DNA of 64,000 nt from Pseudoteredinibacter isoporae (GTDB lineage: Bacteria; Pseudomonadota; Gammaproteobacteria; Pseudomonadales; Cellvibrionaceae): NCBI RefSeq assembly GCF_011602085.1, contig NZ_JAAONY010000002.1:682001-746000 (forward strand), written 5' to 3'. The position numbers were made by a program, and so were the translations under genes. This document shows, piece by piece, positions 25,868-34,999 of this stretch. The notes under the pieces were generated by a model. That model was not told where the DNA came from and searched no databases. It saw only the letters and a list, made by a program, of their open reading frames with translations. Every line of letters begins with the position of its first letter. Position 1 is the stretch's first letter.

Positions 25868-27397
25868 ATGCAAGAATTACGTATCGTACCGGGCCAATTA
25901 AATTTGACCCAACTGAAGAAACTGGATCTGGTACCACACAATATCGTGTTGGACCCAAGCTGTTTTGCCGACATCGAAAAATCGGCCGCCACCGTTGCCA
26001 AAGTGATTGAGGAAGATCGCGTGGTTTACGGAATTAATACCGGTTTCGGTTTGCTGGCTAACACGCGCATCGACGCTTCAGAGTTGGAAGTGCTGCAAAA
26101 AAGTATCGTACTTTCCCACGCCGCCGGTATAGGCGACTTCATGAGTGAAGCCACCGTACGCTTGCTGATGGTATTGAAAATTAACTCTCTGGCACGCGGC
26201 TTTTCAGGCATTCGTCTGGAAGTGATTCAAGCCTTGATCACCCTGCTGAACAAGGAAATTTATCCTTGTATCCCGGTAAAAGGGTCCGTTGGTGCCAGTG
26301 GTGATTTGGCTCCGCTTGCCCACATGAGTTGTGTACTGCTGGGCGAAGGCGAAGCGCTTTATCAAGGCCAGGTGATTTCTTCCAAGGTGGCTTTGGAACT
26401 GGCCGGCCTTGAGCCACTGGTTCTCGCTCCAAAAGAAGGCCTGGCGCTGCTGAACGGCACCCAGGCGTCTACCGCACTGGCACTGCAAGGTTTGTTTGCT
26501 GCTGAAAACATGTTGGCTGCAGGCACGGTTATCGGCGCGTTGTGTGTTGACGCAGCACAGGGTTCTCGCAAACCTTTCGATCATCGCATCCACGCTGTAC
26601 GCGGCCATCAAACCCAAATCGATATGGCCATGGCTTATCGTGCGCTGTTGGATCATTCCGAGATTGAAGAGAGCCACGAAAACTGCGAGAAAGTACAAGA
26701 CCCATACTCCTTGCGCTGCCAGCCCCAGGTGATGGGCGCTTGTTTGCAGCAAATTCGCAATTCAGCGGACATTATTCTGACCGAATGTAATGCGGTTTCT
26801 GATAACCCTCTGGTTTTCCAGGCCGACGATGACATTATCTCCGGTGGCAACTTCCACGCCGAACCGATTGCCATGGCGGCCGATAATCTGGCCATCGCAA
26901 TCGCTGAAATCGGTGCCCTGTCCGAGCGTCGTATGGCCTTGTTGATTGATTCCAAACTGAGTGGCCTGCCACCGTTTCTGGTTAACAACGGCGGCGTAAA
27001 CTCCGGCTTCATGATTGCCCAGGTAACTTCGGCTGCTCTGGCGAGCGAAAACAAAACCCTCGCCCATCCGGCATCGGTTGACAGCTTGCCAACCTCCGCC
27101 AACCAGGAAGATCATGTTTCCATGGCCACCTTCGCCGCACGCCGCTTGCAGGATATGACCGAAAACTGTGCCGGCATTCTGGCAGTGGAATTCCTGGCGG
27201 CCTGTCAGGGCCTGGATTTCCGCGCACCACTGAAGAGTTCCAAAACTCTGGAGCAGGCCAAAACCGAATTGCGTGCTTTGGTTTCCTTTTACGATAAAGA
27301 TCGTTATTTCGCCCCAGACATCGAACAAGCCGCCGAACTGATCGATTCCGGCAAGCTGCTAAGCTTTGTCGACAACACCATTCGAATTAGCGTGTAA
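25868..27397 (+). CDS. hutH: Histidine ammonia-lyase
   Basis: This enzyme deaminates histidine to urocanate, the first step of the pathway. The 509-residue protein carries the ASG triad (residues 143-145 in [14 protein letters not shown]) that cyclises to the MIO electrophile. The catalytic tyrosine near residue 54 ([10 protein letters not shown]) and the downstream blocks [14 protein letters not shown] and [16 protein letters not shown]-type regions are also present. It is the last gene of hutC-hutU-hutH and ends in a strong terminator. Confidence 0.97.
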   Translation: MQELRIVPGQLNLTQLKKLDLVPHNIVLDPSCFADIEKSAATVAKVIEEDRVVYGINTGFGLLANTRIDASELEVLQKSIVLSHAAGIGDFMSEATVRLLMVLKINSLARGFSGIRLEVIQALITLLNKEIYPCIPVKGSVGASGDLAPLAHMSCVLLGEGEALYQGQVISSKVALELAGLEPLVLAPKEGLALLNGTQASTALALQGLFAAENMLAAGTVIGALCVDAAQGSRKPFDHRIHAVRGHQTQIDMAMAYRALLDHSEIEESHENCEKVQDPYSLRCQPQVMGACLQQIRNSADIILTECNAVSDNPLVFQADDDIISGGNFHAEPIAMAADNLAIAIAEIGALSERRMALLIDSKLSGLPPFLVNNGGVNSGFMIAQVTSAALASENKTLAHPASVDSLPTSANQEDHVSMATFAARRLQDMTENCAGILAVEFLAACQGLDFRAPLKSSKTLEQAKTELRALVSFYDKDRYFAPDIEQAAELIDSGKLLSFVDNTIRISV

Positions 27398-27413
27398 ACG
27401 CAACCCTGCCGAG

Positions 27414-27441
27414 TGCCAGGCCGCAAGGCCTGGCAATTTTT
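27414..27441 (+). terminator. Rho-independent terminator of the hut unit
   Basis: TGCCAGGCC pairs with GGCCTGGCA around GCAA and is followed by ATTTTT. It starts 17 bases after the hutH stop. Confidence 0.9.
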
Positions 27442-27580
27442 AGTCCTTCGCCTTCTTTCAAAAACTTTCCGCTTACTTCAGTAGAAAATCTGATGTTCCT
27501 TGGTTACTGAATATTTCAAAGCGTTAATTTCTACCCAAGCCAGGGCAACTTTGACCATCGGAAAATCCGTGTTCTGCCCC

Positions 27581-27586
27581 TATAAT
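27581..27586 (+). promoter_or_regulatory. Candidate -10 element for the GST-like gene
   Basis: TATAAT lies 52 bases before the ATG. No -35 element is found at a normal distance; the nearest TTGACC is 24 bases upstream, so the promoter is uncertain. Confidence 0.4.
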
Positions 27587-27637
27587 GGCTGGCATTACGC
27601 TAGATAAAAGCAATAACACAGCCACCTGGATATCCAA

Positions 27638-28741
27638 ATGACCGAACACTACACCTTGTATGGCTCCCCGGCATCCCTGTACACCGGCAAAGTGCGCGCC
27701 TACCTGAATTACAAAGGCATCCCCTATCAGGAAGAAATTTCGTCAATGAAGGTGTATAAGAAAATTATTCTGCCCCAAACCGGCGTCGGCATGATTCCTG
27801 TTGTGAAAACACCGGAAAATGAATACTGGCAGGACAGTAGCCTGATTCTGGATTATTGCGAGCAGCGATTTCCAGCAAAAGCTATCCTGCCGCAGTCTCC
27901 TAAACAGAAGATGGTTGCCCTGCTCTTTGAGTTGTATGGTGACGAATGGCTGAGACTGCCCGCCATGCATTATCGCTGGAATTTTCCCGATGACAATCTG
28001 GAATTCATCAAAGGTGAATTCGGCTCCAGCGTCGCACCCGGCTGGCCCAAGTTTATCCAACGCTGGCTGGGCAAAAAGGTCGTCGAAAAATTTTCCGGCT
28101 ATGTTGCACCCCTGGGTATTACCGAAAAGAGCATTCCCGAAATCGAAGCCTGGTACGAAGAATTTCTTGGGCAGTTAAATGAACTGTTCAGCCAACAGGA
28201 CTTTCTGCTGGGCAGCTGCCCCAGCCTGGGGGACTTCGGTTTGATGGGGCCTTTGTATGCTCACCTGTATCGTGACCCCTATCCTGGCAAATTGATGCGT
28301 ACCAAAGCTCCCAAAGTTGCCGAGTGGGTAGAACGCATGAATCAATCCGCCACTGTCGAAGGTGAGTTTCTGGCGAATGATGAGATTCCTGAAATACTTG
28401 AACGTATTCTGAATCGATTGTTTAAGGAATTTTGGCCTTCTCTGCTGCGCAGCAGCCAAAACCTCGGTAAATGGGCGGCGGATAAAACGCCGGGAGAAGC
28501 GGTGCCTCGTATGCTAGGCATGCAAGATTTTACCATTGGCGATGTGAACGAACAGCAGATGAGCTTGAGCTATGGCCAATGGATGCTGCAAAGAATTCTG
28601 CAGCATTATCAGTCCATGAGCGACACTGAACAACATCAGCTTGGGGCGTATCTGGCAAACTTCAATGAGGGGCAGAATCCACTGGATTTGACCATTTCGA
28701 AGCCCGTAGCATTCAACAACTATCGATTGGTACTGGCCTAA
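27638..28741 (+). CDS. Glutathione S-transferase-like protein with long C-terminal region
   Basis: The 367-residue protein begins with a GST N-terminal thioredoxin-like domain (YTLYGSPASLYTGKVRAYLN, then GMIPVVKTPE and DSSLILDYCEQRFP in the glutathione site). A helical GST C-terminal domain (GSCPSLGDFGLMGPLYAHLY) continues to about residue 240. About 125 further residues form an extra helical region, so it is much longer than a normal GST of about 210 residues. The catalytic residue and substrate are not evident. The stop overlaps the convergent arfB gene by four bases. Confidence 0.78.
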   Translation: MTEHYTLYGSPASLYTGKVRAYLNYKGIPYQEEISSMKVYKKIILPQTGVGMIPVVKTPENEYWQDSSLILDYCEQRFPAKAILPQSPKQKMVALLFELYGDEWLRLPAMHYRWNFPDDNLEFIKGEFGSSVAPGWPKFIQRWLGKKVVEKFSGYVAPLGITEKSIPEIEAWYEEFLGQLNELFSQQDFLLGSCPSLGDFGLMGPLYAHLYRDPYPGKLMRTKAPKVAEWVERMNQSATVEGEFLANDEIPEILERILNRLFKEFWPSLLRSSQNLGKWAADKTPGEAVPRMLGMQDFTIGDVNEQQMSLSYGQWMLQRILQHYQSMSDTEQHQLGAYLANFNEGQNPLDLTISKPVAFNNYRLVLA

Positions 28742-29151
28742 AACGTTGGCTTGGCGCGGTTGGCTTTAATCTGTCCGCGCTTGTTTTTGCTATCCAGACG
28801 TCTCTTTTTTGCCGCGCGACTGGGCTGAGTGGCCCGGCGCTTCTTTTGGGTATAGGAAACCGAGCGAATTAAACTCTGTAAACGTTCCAGCGCGGCCACT
28901 CGGTTCTTATCCTGGCTGCGGTACTCCTGCGCCTTGATCACAATAATCCCGTCTTTGCTGATACGCTGGTCTTGAAGTGTTAACAAGCGCTCCCGGTAGA
29001 ATTCCGGCAAACTGGATTTATGAATATCAAAGCGCAAATGGATGGCCGAAGACACCTTATTGACGTTCTGACCACCACTGCCCTGACTGCGGATGGCCTT
29101 GAGTTCAATCTCTTCATCCGCAAGGAAAACATTATTCGAAATTTTCAGCAT
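28738..29151 (-). CDS. arfB: Alternative ribosome-rescue factor (peptidyl-tRNA hydrolase) ArfB
   Basis: ArfB enters stalled non-stop ribosomes and releases the peptide. The 137-residue protein has the release-factor GGQ motif at residues 26-28 (SQGSGGQNVNKVSSAI) and a long, very basic C-terminal tail (KKRRATQPSRAAKKRRLDSK) that occupies the empty mRNA channel. These two features distinguish it from normal release factors and from PrfH. It lies 51 bases downstream of pyruvate kinase on the same strand and ends in a four-base overlap with the convergent GST-like gene. Confidence 0.93.
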   Translation of the reverse strand: MLKISNNVFLADEEIELKAIRSQGSGGQNVNKVSSAIHLRFDIHKSSLPEFYRERLLTLQDQRISKDGIIVIKAQEYRSQDKNRVAALERLQSLIRSVSYTQKKRRATQPSRAAKKRRLDSKNKRGQIKANRAKPTF

Positions 29152-29202
29152 GACGCCTGTCCATTTCCCGGGCAGGCGCTGCTTGTTTCAATGGCAAACG
29201 AA

Positions 29203-30657
29203 CTAGGCAATCGCATCGCCAACACGAACAATCTTCATGGTATTGGTGCCACCATGAACATTGATGTAGTCGCCTTTTGAAAGAATCACCAAATCACCTA
29301 CTTCAACCACAGCACGACGATGCAATTCATTCACCACGGCTTGATTCATTTCTTCCGGCGGCACAATTAAGGTATTGAAGGTGACCGGCACCACGCCACG
29401 GAACATGGCCATACGATTTTCGGCATCCTGTTGCGCCGTGAACGCGAAAATCGGAAGGCTGGAGCTGATACGGGACATCCAGAGTGGTGTCTTGCCCGTT
29501 TCGGTCAGACTGATAATGGCTTTCACACCTTCCAGGTGATTCGCGGTATACATAACCGCCATCGCAATCGATTCATCCACGGCATCAAACTGCTGATGCA
29601 AACGGTGATGGGACTGCTGAATCTCCGGACTACGTTCAGCACCAATAATGATGCGAGCCATGGCCTCCACGGTCTCAACCGGAAACTGCCCTGCGGCGGT
29701 CTCACCCGACAGCATGACCGCATCGGTACCATCCAACACCGCGTTAGCCACATCAAACACTTCTGCGCGAGTGGGCAACTGACTGTCGATCATGGACTCC
29801 ATCATTTGAGTCGCAGTAATCACCAAACGATTTTGTTTGCGAGTGCGACTGATCAAGTCTTTTTGCACGCCGATCAATTCAGCATCGCCAATTTCCACAC
29901 CCAGGTCACCACGCGCAACCATCACACATTCGGATGCCTGAATAATGCCATCAAGCACTTCTTTGTCAGCAACGGCTTCGGCTCGCTCAACTTTGGCGAC
30001 CAAGCTGGCTTCGCCACCGGCCTCAGTCATTAAACGGCGCGCAAGATTCATATCATCGGCACTGCGTACAAAAGAAACGGCCAGATAATCGACTTTGATT
30101 TCAGTGGCCAATTTAATATCGGCACGGTCTTTTTCTGTCAGCGCTTCAGCGGACAAGCCGCCACCCTCACGATTGATACCCTTGTTGTTCGACAGCTTTC
30201 CGGCAACCACGGTTTTGGTTTCGATTCGGGTGCCATCAACGCCGGTGACTTCGAGCACCACGCGCCCATCGTCTAATAACAGGCGATCACCCGCAGAAAC
30301 ATCTTTTGGCAAATCGGAATAGTCGATGCCAACTTCCTGTTGATTCCCTGCGTCACGCTCAAGACTGGAGTCAAGCGCAAAAGCGTCACCTAAAGCCAAC
30401 TCGATAGGGCCATCACTGAAACGGGCAATTCGGATTTTGGGGCCTTGTAAATCTCCCAGAATCGCAACGGTACGATGCAGCTTGCGCGCAATTTTACGAA
30501 CCTGCTGAGCACGCAAGCGATGATCATCATGGCTACCGTGAGAAAAGTTCATCCGCACAACATTGACTCCGGCCTTAATAATTCGCTCCAGTACGCCTGG
30601 GGCGTCGGTAGATGGACCGAGGGTGGCAACGATTTTGGTACGGCGGATGGTACTCAC
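29203..30657 (-). CDS. pyk: Pyruvate kinase
   Basis: The enzyme makes pyruvate and ATP from phosphoenolpyruvate in glycolysis. The 484-residue length and the blocks [64 protein letters not shown] and [15 protein letters not shown] are characteristic. A C-terminal regulatory domain is present. The start codon is GTG with an AGGGAG site six bases upstream. It is closest to the PykA type found in pseudomonads, which is activated by sugar phosphates or AMP, though the effector is inferred. arfB follows. Confidence 0.95.
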   Translation of the reverse strand: MSTIRRTKIVATLGPSTDAPGVLERIIKAGVNVVRMNFSHGSHDDHRLRAQQVRKIARKLHRTVAILGDLQGPKIRIARFSDGPIELALGDAFALDSSLERDAGNQQEVGIDYSDLPKDVSAGDRLLLDDGRVVLEVTGVDGTRIETKTVVAGKLSNNKGINREGGGLSAEALTEKDRADIKLATEIKVDYLAVSFVRSADDMNLARRLMTEAGGEASLVAKVERAEAVADKEVLDGIIQASECVMVARGDLGVEIGDAELIGVQKDLISRTRKQNRLVITATQMMESMIDSQLPTRAEVFDVANAVLDGTDAVMLSGETAAGQFPVETVEAMARIIIGAERSPEIQQSHHRLHQQFDAVDESIAMAVMYTANHLEGVKAIISLTETGKTPLWMSRISSSLPIFAFTAQQDAENRMAMFRGVVPVTFNTLIVPPEEMNQAVVNELHRRAVVEVGDLVILSKGDYINVHGGTNTMKIVRVGDAIA

Positions 30658-30785
30658 AGATAACTCCCTAATAGGTAAATCGGTTTTTGTTCAATAGGAC
30701 ACTATACCAGCTTTAAATGACAGTGATATAAACAGCGGCCTGGGGAAAGGGTGAAATAGTCAGCTTGAACAGGCATTTGAGAAGC

Positions 30786-30971
30786 TTAATGGGCCTCAAC
30801 CTTCTCGGCACCACAACGTTCGCAGCGATAGCGGGTAACTAATTTACCCTGCTTCACATCGAATTGCTTGGCTGAACAAATTTTCCACTTGTGGAATCCG
30901 CTGCGGCACAGGCTTTTGCCCTTGTGCTTTTCAGCAGCGGTTTTGCGTTTGAATGGTAGGACGTCGCCCAT
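30786..30971 (-). CDS. Small conserved zinc-ribbon-like protein
   Basis: From the ATG at 30969-30971 the product has 61 residues. It begins MGDVLPFKRKTAAEKHKGKS and ends RYRCERCGAEKVEAH. C-terminal CxxC (CERC) and an upstream C...H pair suggest a small zinc-binding or nucleic-acid-binding protein. A frame 14 codons longer would overlap the upstream M15 peptidase gene, so the inner ATG is preferred. The start MGDVLPFKRK is, as I recall, conserved in pseudomonad hypothetical proteins. Function unknown. Confidence 0.6.
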   Translation of the reverse strand: MGDVLPFKRKTAAEKHKGKSLCRSGFHKWKICSAKQFDVKQGKLVTRYRCERCGAEKVEAH

Positions 30972-30991
30972 GCTATACGTGATACAAGCTT

Positions 30992-32167
30992 TTATACGAC
31001 CTTGATGTGCCAAGGCTCATAACGGACACCCAGACGATTGTCAGAGGTGTAGCGGATTTGTACATAACCCAGATCTTCCATTTTTTTGAATTCACGGGTT
31101 TCGGCAAATTGATCCGTGAAGTTTTTTGCGCCCCAACCAATGCGGCCCACATCAAAGTCACCAATTCCATGGAAAGAGTGGCCCGGAGGCGCAAGGGAAC
31201 GGGATGCCTTGGAAAGGTTAAACTCGGATTCAACAGCCTTGTTCAAAAACAGCATCATTTGCTTCACATTGCTGCGAATACCAGATGTGAGGATAATGTT
31301 TTTGCCAACGTCTTTCGTCAATTTGTTGTAGTAATTCAGTGAATCGCCAGCGAACAGGTAGTGCCCGGAATACGGTACTTTGACGATATCTTTTTTGGCG
31401 ATACGATCGCTCAGACTTTCAGAAACCTTTTCACCAAAAAAGCCATACTCACTGGCTTGGGTTTCAAAAATCATTTCCATAAAGGCCAGCTCTTCATCGG
31501 TGAAGCGGCCAATCTTGCTGTATTTTTTGCTGAAGCGAATCGCCTCATCAAAGCCCAACACATTAAAGTTACCGTGGCCAACAATCTTCTGTACACGCCC
31601 CAAACGCAATGCCACAGACAGCAATGTGCGTCGCTGCTCGGGCGGTAGAAATACATCATCATGGAAGTCGTTTTCAAACAGGCGAACCTTTTCCAGGTTT
31701 ACACCCTGCTCTTCGGCATTCGGATCCAGGACGATAATCTGTTCACGATCCTGACTCACCTGAGCCTGAACAGGCTGGGTCTCAGTCGGGGCCTCAATTG
31801 CTCTTTCCAGCTCGGCGCTTTTCGCATCAAGTTGTACCGGCGCTTGCTCAACCTTCTGATCGCGAATAACGGTTCCTGTCAGTGATTGACCACCGAACAA
31901 GTCACCTTCGAGCGGGCTTTGAGTAGCCGCATTCTGGGGAATCGGACTTGATGATTTGGCTAATGGGGAAATTTCATCCGCAGGGTGCGGCATGACAAAT
32001 TCGGCATCGCTCGGAGGATCGAGAGGAATTGGATCGATGTCGCCTAACTGCGCCTGCGCCGGGAACTCATCCACGGCCTCTTTGGTCAGTGATTGCAATA
32101 AGTAAGAGCCTGTTCCAGTTACACCTGCACCCGCAACAAAACCCAGCAATAAATCCCGTCGTTTCAC
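30992..32167 (-). CDS. Membrane-anchored M15 (VanY-like) D-Ala-D-Ala carboxypeptidase family protein
   Basis: The 391-residue protein starts with a Tat-like signal or anchor (MKRRDLLLGFVAGAGVTGTG), followed by about 130 low-complexity, Pro/Gln/Ala-rich residues. A C-terminal peptidase domain comes next. Zinc-site motifs of M15 VanY peptidases are visible: TSGIRS, PGHSFHGIGDFDVG and YEPWHIKVV. Family members trim peptidoglycan cross-links. The unusual long linker could span periplasm to reach the wall. The start is GTG with a GGGGAA site. The small zinc-ribbon gene follows 20 bases after the stop. Confidence 0.8.
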   Translation of the reverse strand: MKRRDLLLGFVAGAGVTGTGSYLLQSLTKEAVDEFPAQAQLGDIDPIPLDPPSDAEFVMPHPADEISPLAKSSSPIPQNAATQSPLEGDLFGGQSLTGTVIRDQKVEQAPVQLDAKSAELERAIEAPTETQPVQAQVSQDREQIIVLDPNAEEQGVNLEKVRLFENDFHDDVFLPPEQRRTLLSVALRLGRVQKIVGHGNFNVLGFDEAIRFSKKYSKIGRFTDEELAFMEMIFETQASEYGFFGEKVSESLSDRIAKKDIVKVPYSGHYLFAGDSLNYYNKLTKDVGKNIILTSGIRSNVKQMMLFLNKAVESEFNLSKASRSLAPPGHSFHGIGDFDVGRIGWGAKNFTDQFAETREFKKMEDLGYVQIRYTSDNRLGVRYEPWHIKVV

Positions 32168-32720
32168 TTTCTATTCCCCGAAAAACTGCTCACTCCCAGC
32201 ATCATATTGCACTGGGCTATATCTCTGCCCTAACCCAAAACGTTGATTTATTCTTCTCAACTTGCAGTCCTTAATACGGACCTTTCAACGTGGGTAAGGT
32301 GCTTATTGGCGGCTAGATACCAAAGCTGCCAGCGATCTTATCAGTTGTTCACCGCTGACATTGTAGCTCGCTAAACTTAATACTGTCCGAACGTACTCTC
32401 ATTTTCAGAATTCGACTGCCATTTTCTTCACACAGTCACCAGACAGCTCCGATTTACCGGCACCCAACAACAATCATAGTAGAGGGATAGGAAAATCGTC
32501 CAGTATTTGACTGTACCAGATGCAGATAAAGTACAAATAATATCAACAGTCGCCGCTAACTATATGATGAATAAGCAGTTTTGTGTAGGACTGTATAGTT
32601 TTAAAGGAAGCAGAAAGGCGGGATTTATGGAATAAAAAGTATGATTTTCGGAGGATCGCCTCACCCGCCAGCCGGCGAGTGAGCAAATTATGTACAAATT
32701 TGGAATTTGGGAGCGGTGAA
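32168..32720. other. 553-bp intergenic region
   Basis: No convincing gene or RNA is seen between the M15 peptidase start and the dcd stop. A ten-base stem with one mismatch at 32660-32683 may end dcd transcripts but lacks a T run. The rest is AT-rich and should hold the peptidase promoter. Confidence 0.5.
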
Positions 32721-33290
32721 TCAGGTGCGTGGCAGAGTCACACCACGTTGCCCCTGGTACTTTCCGCCACGATCTTTATAGGAGGTTTCGCAAATTTCAT
32801 CCGATTCGAAAAACAACATCTGCGCCACACCTTCGTTGGCATAGATCTTCGCAGGCAACGGCGTGGTATTCGAGAATTCCAAAGTCACATGCCCTTCCCA
32901 TTCAGGTTCCAGGGGCGTCACATTCACGATAATGCCACAGCGTGCATAAGTGGATTTACCCAGGCACACCGTCAACACATTACGGGGAATACGGAAGTAC
33001 TCCACAGTACGCGCCAGGGCAAAAGAATTCGGTGGAATCACACAGACATCGCTTTTGATGTCCACGAAGCTGTTTTCATCAAAGTTCTTCGGATCCACAA
33101 TGGTAGAGTGCACATTGGTGAAGATCTTGAACTCATCCGCACAGCGTACATCGTAGCCATAGCTCGAAGTACCGTAGGAAACCAGGCGCTGCCCTTGACT
33201 GTTGTAACGCACTTGCTCGCGCTCAAACGGTTCGATCATGCCGTGCTCTTCAGCCATACGGCACATCCATTTGTCAGACTTGATGGACAT
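32721..33290 (-). CDS. dcd: dCTP deaminase
   Basis: dCTP deaminase converts dCTP to dUTP, feeding thymidylate synthesis. The 189-residue length fits. Family blocks include [75 protein letters not shown] with the catalytic glutamate, and the C-terminal [13 protein letters not shown]. An AGAGG site precedes the ATG. It lies downstream of apbC on the same strand, the same order as in Pseudomonas. Confidence 0.96.
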   Translation of the reverse strand: MSIKSDKWMCRMAEEHGMIEPFEREQVRYNSQGQRLVSYGTSSYGYDVRCADEFKIFTNVHSTIVDPKNFDENSFVDIKSDVCVIPPNSFALARTVEYFRIPRNVLTVCLGKSTYARCGIIVNVTPLEPEWEGHVTLEFSNTTPLPAKIYANEGVAQMLFFESDEICETSYKDRGGKYQGQRGVTLPRT

Positions 33291-33491
33291 AAACTGCCTC
33301 TTTCCTATTTCCTGTTAACGTTCAACGGCCCGGCCTTCACCGGGCGAAAAAGTGGGCCGAATCATATAGTGTTTTAGGCACGGGGAAAAGCGAACCGTTT
33401 TCAAGGGCTTGAAGGGGTTTGGGAAATGGCCCCCGGAAGCCGAGTCGAGGAGCCAATAAAGAATCCCGAGCCCGCCAGCATTACACCGTGG

Positions 33492-34598
33492 TTAATCGTC
33501 GCTGAAGACCAGCTCCGGGCCACCACTGCTCTGCTGGGCCTGCAAATACAGTTGCGCAGCCAGCTTGGAGCCCGCCTCACTGTAGGCCATAGCCAGAGGG
33601 GAAGTGGGCGATTTAACAACCGTGGGCGTTCCAGAATCCAGATCCTCACGCAGCTGTTTGTCGATCGGCAGCTGAGCCAGTACTTCGATGCCATATTGGC
33701 GAGCAATGCGTTCGCCACCACCCTCACCGAAAATGGCCTCTTTATGGCCGCAATTGCTGCACACATGACTGCTCATGTTCTCAAGCACTCCCAGGATCGG
33801 CACATTCACCTTATTAAACATCTCAATACCCTTCAGGGCATCGATCAGAGCAATATCCTGGGGCGTAGTTACAATCAACGCGCCGCTGAGCGGGATTTTC
33901 TGGGACAGGCTTAACTGAATATCGCCCGTACCCGGGGGCATATCGATCAAAAGATAATCGAGCTCAGGCCAGGCGGTTTGCAGCAGCAGTTGCTGCAAGG
34001 CACCGGCGGCCATCGGACCACGCCAAACCATGGGGGTTTTATCCGTCACCAGATTCGCCATGGACATCACCGCCATGCCATACGCTTCCAGCGGATACAT
34101 TTGCTTTTCGGCTTTGACTCGGGGCCTCTGGCCGTCGAGCCCCAACATATGGCTTTGACTGGGACCATAAATATCGGCATCAAGAATGCCGACCCTGGCA
34201 CCGGCTGAAGCCAAAGCCAAAGCCAGGTTCACAGTGGTGCTGGATTTCCCTACCCCACCCTTGCCCGACGCGACAGCGATCACGTTGGCAACGCTTTCCA
34301 GACCTTCAATACCTTCAGGCAGGCAACGCAATGCAGACCAAGTGAAATCAACCTTCAACTCTTTTACCGGGATTTGGGGATCTTCCTGAATAAGCAAACT
34401 AAAAGCCTGCTGTAATTGCTGCTCCAATGACCATTGATAAGCCTTAATCGGATAAGGGAAATGCAGCTTAAGCGTTAAACGCTCTCCCTCAACAAGCTGT
34501 GACTGCAAACAATTTAAGGCGCTAAGTTCCTTATGAAGCACGGGGTCCAGTACTCGCGTTAATAACTCTTCGCTCAGTTGACTCAGCTCGGGATTCAT
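33492..34598 (-). CDS. apbC: Iron-sulfur cluster carrier protein ApbC/Mrp
   Basis: The 368-residue protein has an N-terminal MIP18/DUF59 domain (about 5-90) and a P-loop ATPase domain. The deviant Walker A motif GKGGVGK is at residues 112-118. YLLIDMPPGTGD is the switch region, and the CSNCGH CxxC motif near residue 280 binds the bridging Fe-S cluster. ApbC/Mrp proteins assemble and deliver Fe-S clusters. It is divergent from metG, as in Pseudomonas, and upstream of dcd. Confidence 0.94.
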   Translation of the reverse strand: MNPELSQLSEELLTRVLDPVLHKELSALNCLQSQLVEGERLTLKLHFPYPIKAYQWSLEQQLQQAFSLLIQEDPQIPVKELKVDFTWSALRCLPEGIEGLESVANVIAVASGKGGVGKSSTTVNLALALASAGARVGILDADIYGPSQSHMLGLDGQRPRVKAEKQMYPLEAYGMAVMSMANLVTDKTPMVWRGPMAAGALQQLLLQTAWPELDYLLIDMPPGTGDIQLSLSQKIPLSGALIVTTPQDIALIDALKGIEMFNKVNVPILGVLENMSSHVCSNCGHKEAIFGEGGGERIARQYGIEVLAQLPIDKQLREDLDSGTPTVVKSPTSPLAMAYSEAGSKLAAQLYLQAQQSSGGPELVFSDD

Positions 34599-34999
34599 AA
34601 TCTTTCTCTTGGGGATCGTTTGGAATGTATTTCCATGATGGGGACGGCCAGTGCAAATGACAATGCTTGGGCGCGCAAATTGCCGGCATTCACTCGGTAA
34701 ATATCCCCTTTCAATCTAACGGCAAGACACTTACAAGACGCCTTGAGCCACGGATCGCTCAGGAAATAATCAACCTCTGGGAATCCAGCTCGATTCGCAA
34801 GCGCTTTGATAGGTGGCAAAGACTAAGCTTATGCCTAAATAAAAGGGGCTTCGGAGTATTTAGCAACAAATTAGGGTGCTATAATCGGCGGGTTTTGCTG
34901 CCCTGCAACTGGTTCAATACCTGTTGGAGAACATGCACACAAGATTATCCTGTTTGAACCGCCCACCGTGGGCACGTTAATGAGAGCGAGTTTCTGTCA
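34599..34999. other. 401-bp divergent promoter region between apbC and metG
   Basis: It holds the metG promoter and presumably the apbC promoter. A 74-codon minus frame ending at 34595 overlaps the apbC start by four bases, but it begins with TTG and has no ribosome-binding site, so I do not call it a gene. Confidence 0.55.
34878..34885 (+). promoter_or_regulatory. Extended -10 promoter for metG
   Basis: TGCTATAAT gives a consensus TATAAT at 34880-34885 with an upstream TG, typical of extended -10 promoters. The -35 region is weak. The leader to the metG ATG would be about 105 bases. Confidence 0.6.

Noticed and set aside
32564-32640. 23-codon frame in the region right of the M15 peptidase gene
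   Set aside because: It is short, has no ribosome-binding site and no recognisable product.
33326-33350. GCCCGG/CCGGGC hairpin upstream of dcd
   Set aside because: It lies between apbC and dcd on the same strand, with no T run in the transcript. It could be an attenuator, but there is no supporting evidence.
34595-34819. 74-codon minus frame overlapping the apbC start by four bases
   Set aside because: The overlap looks operon-like, but the only start is TTG without a ribosome-binding site, the frame lies across the metG/apbC promoter region, and no family is recognisable.
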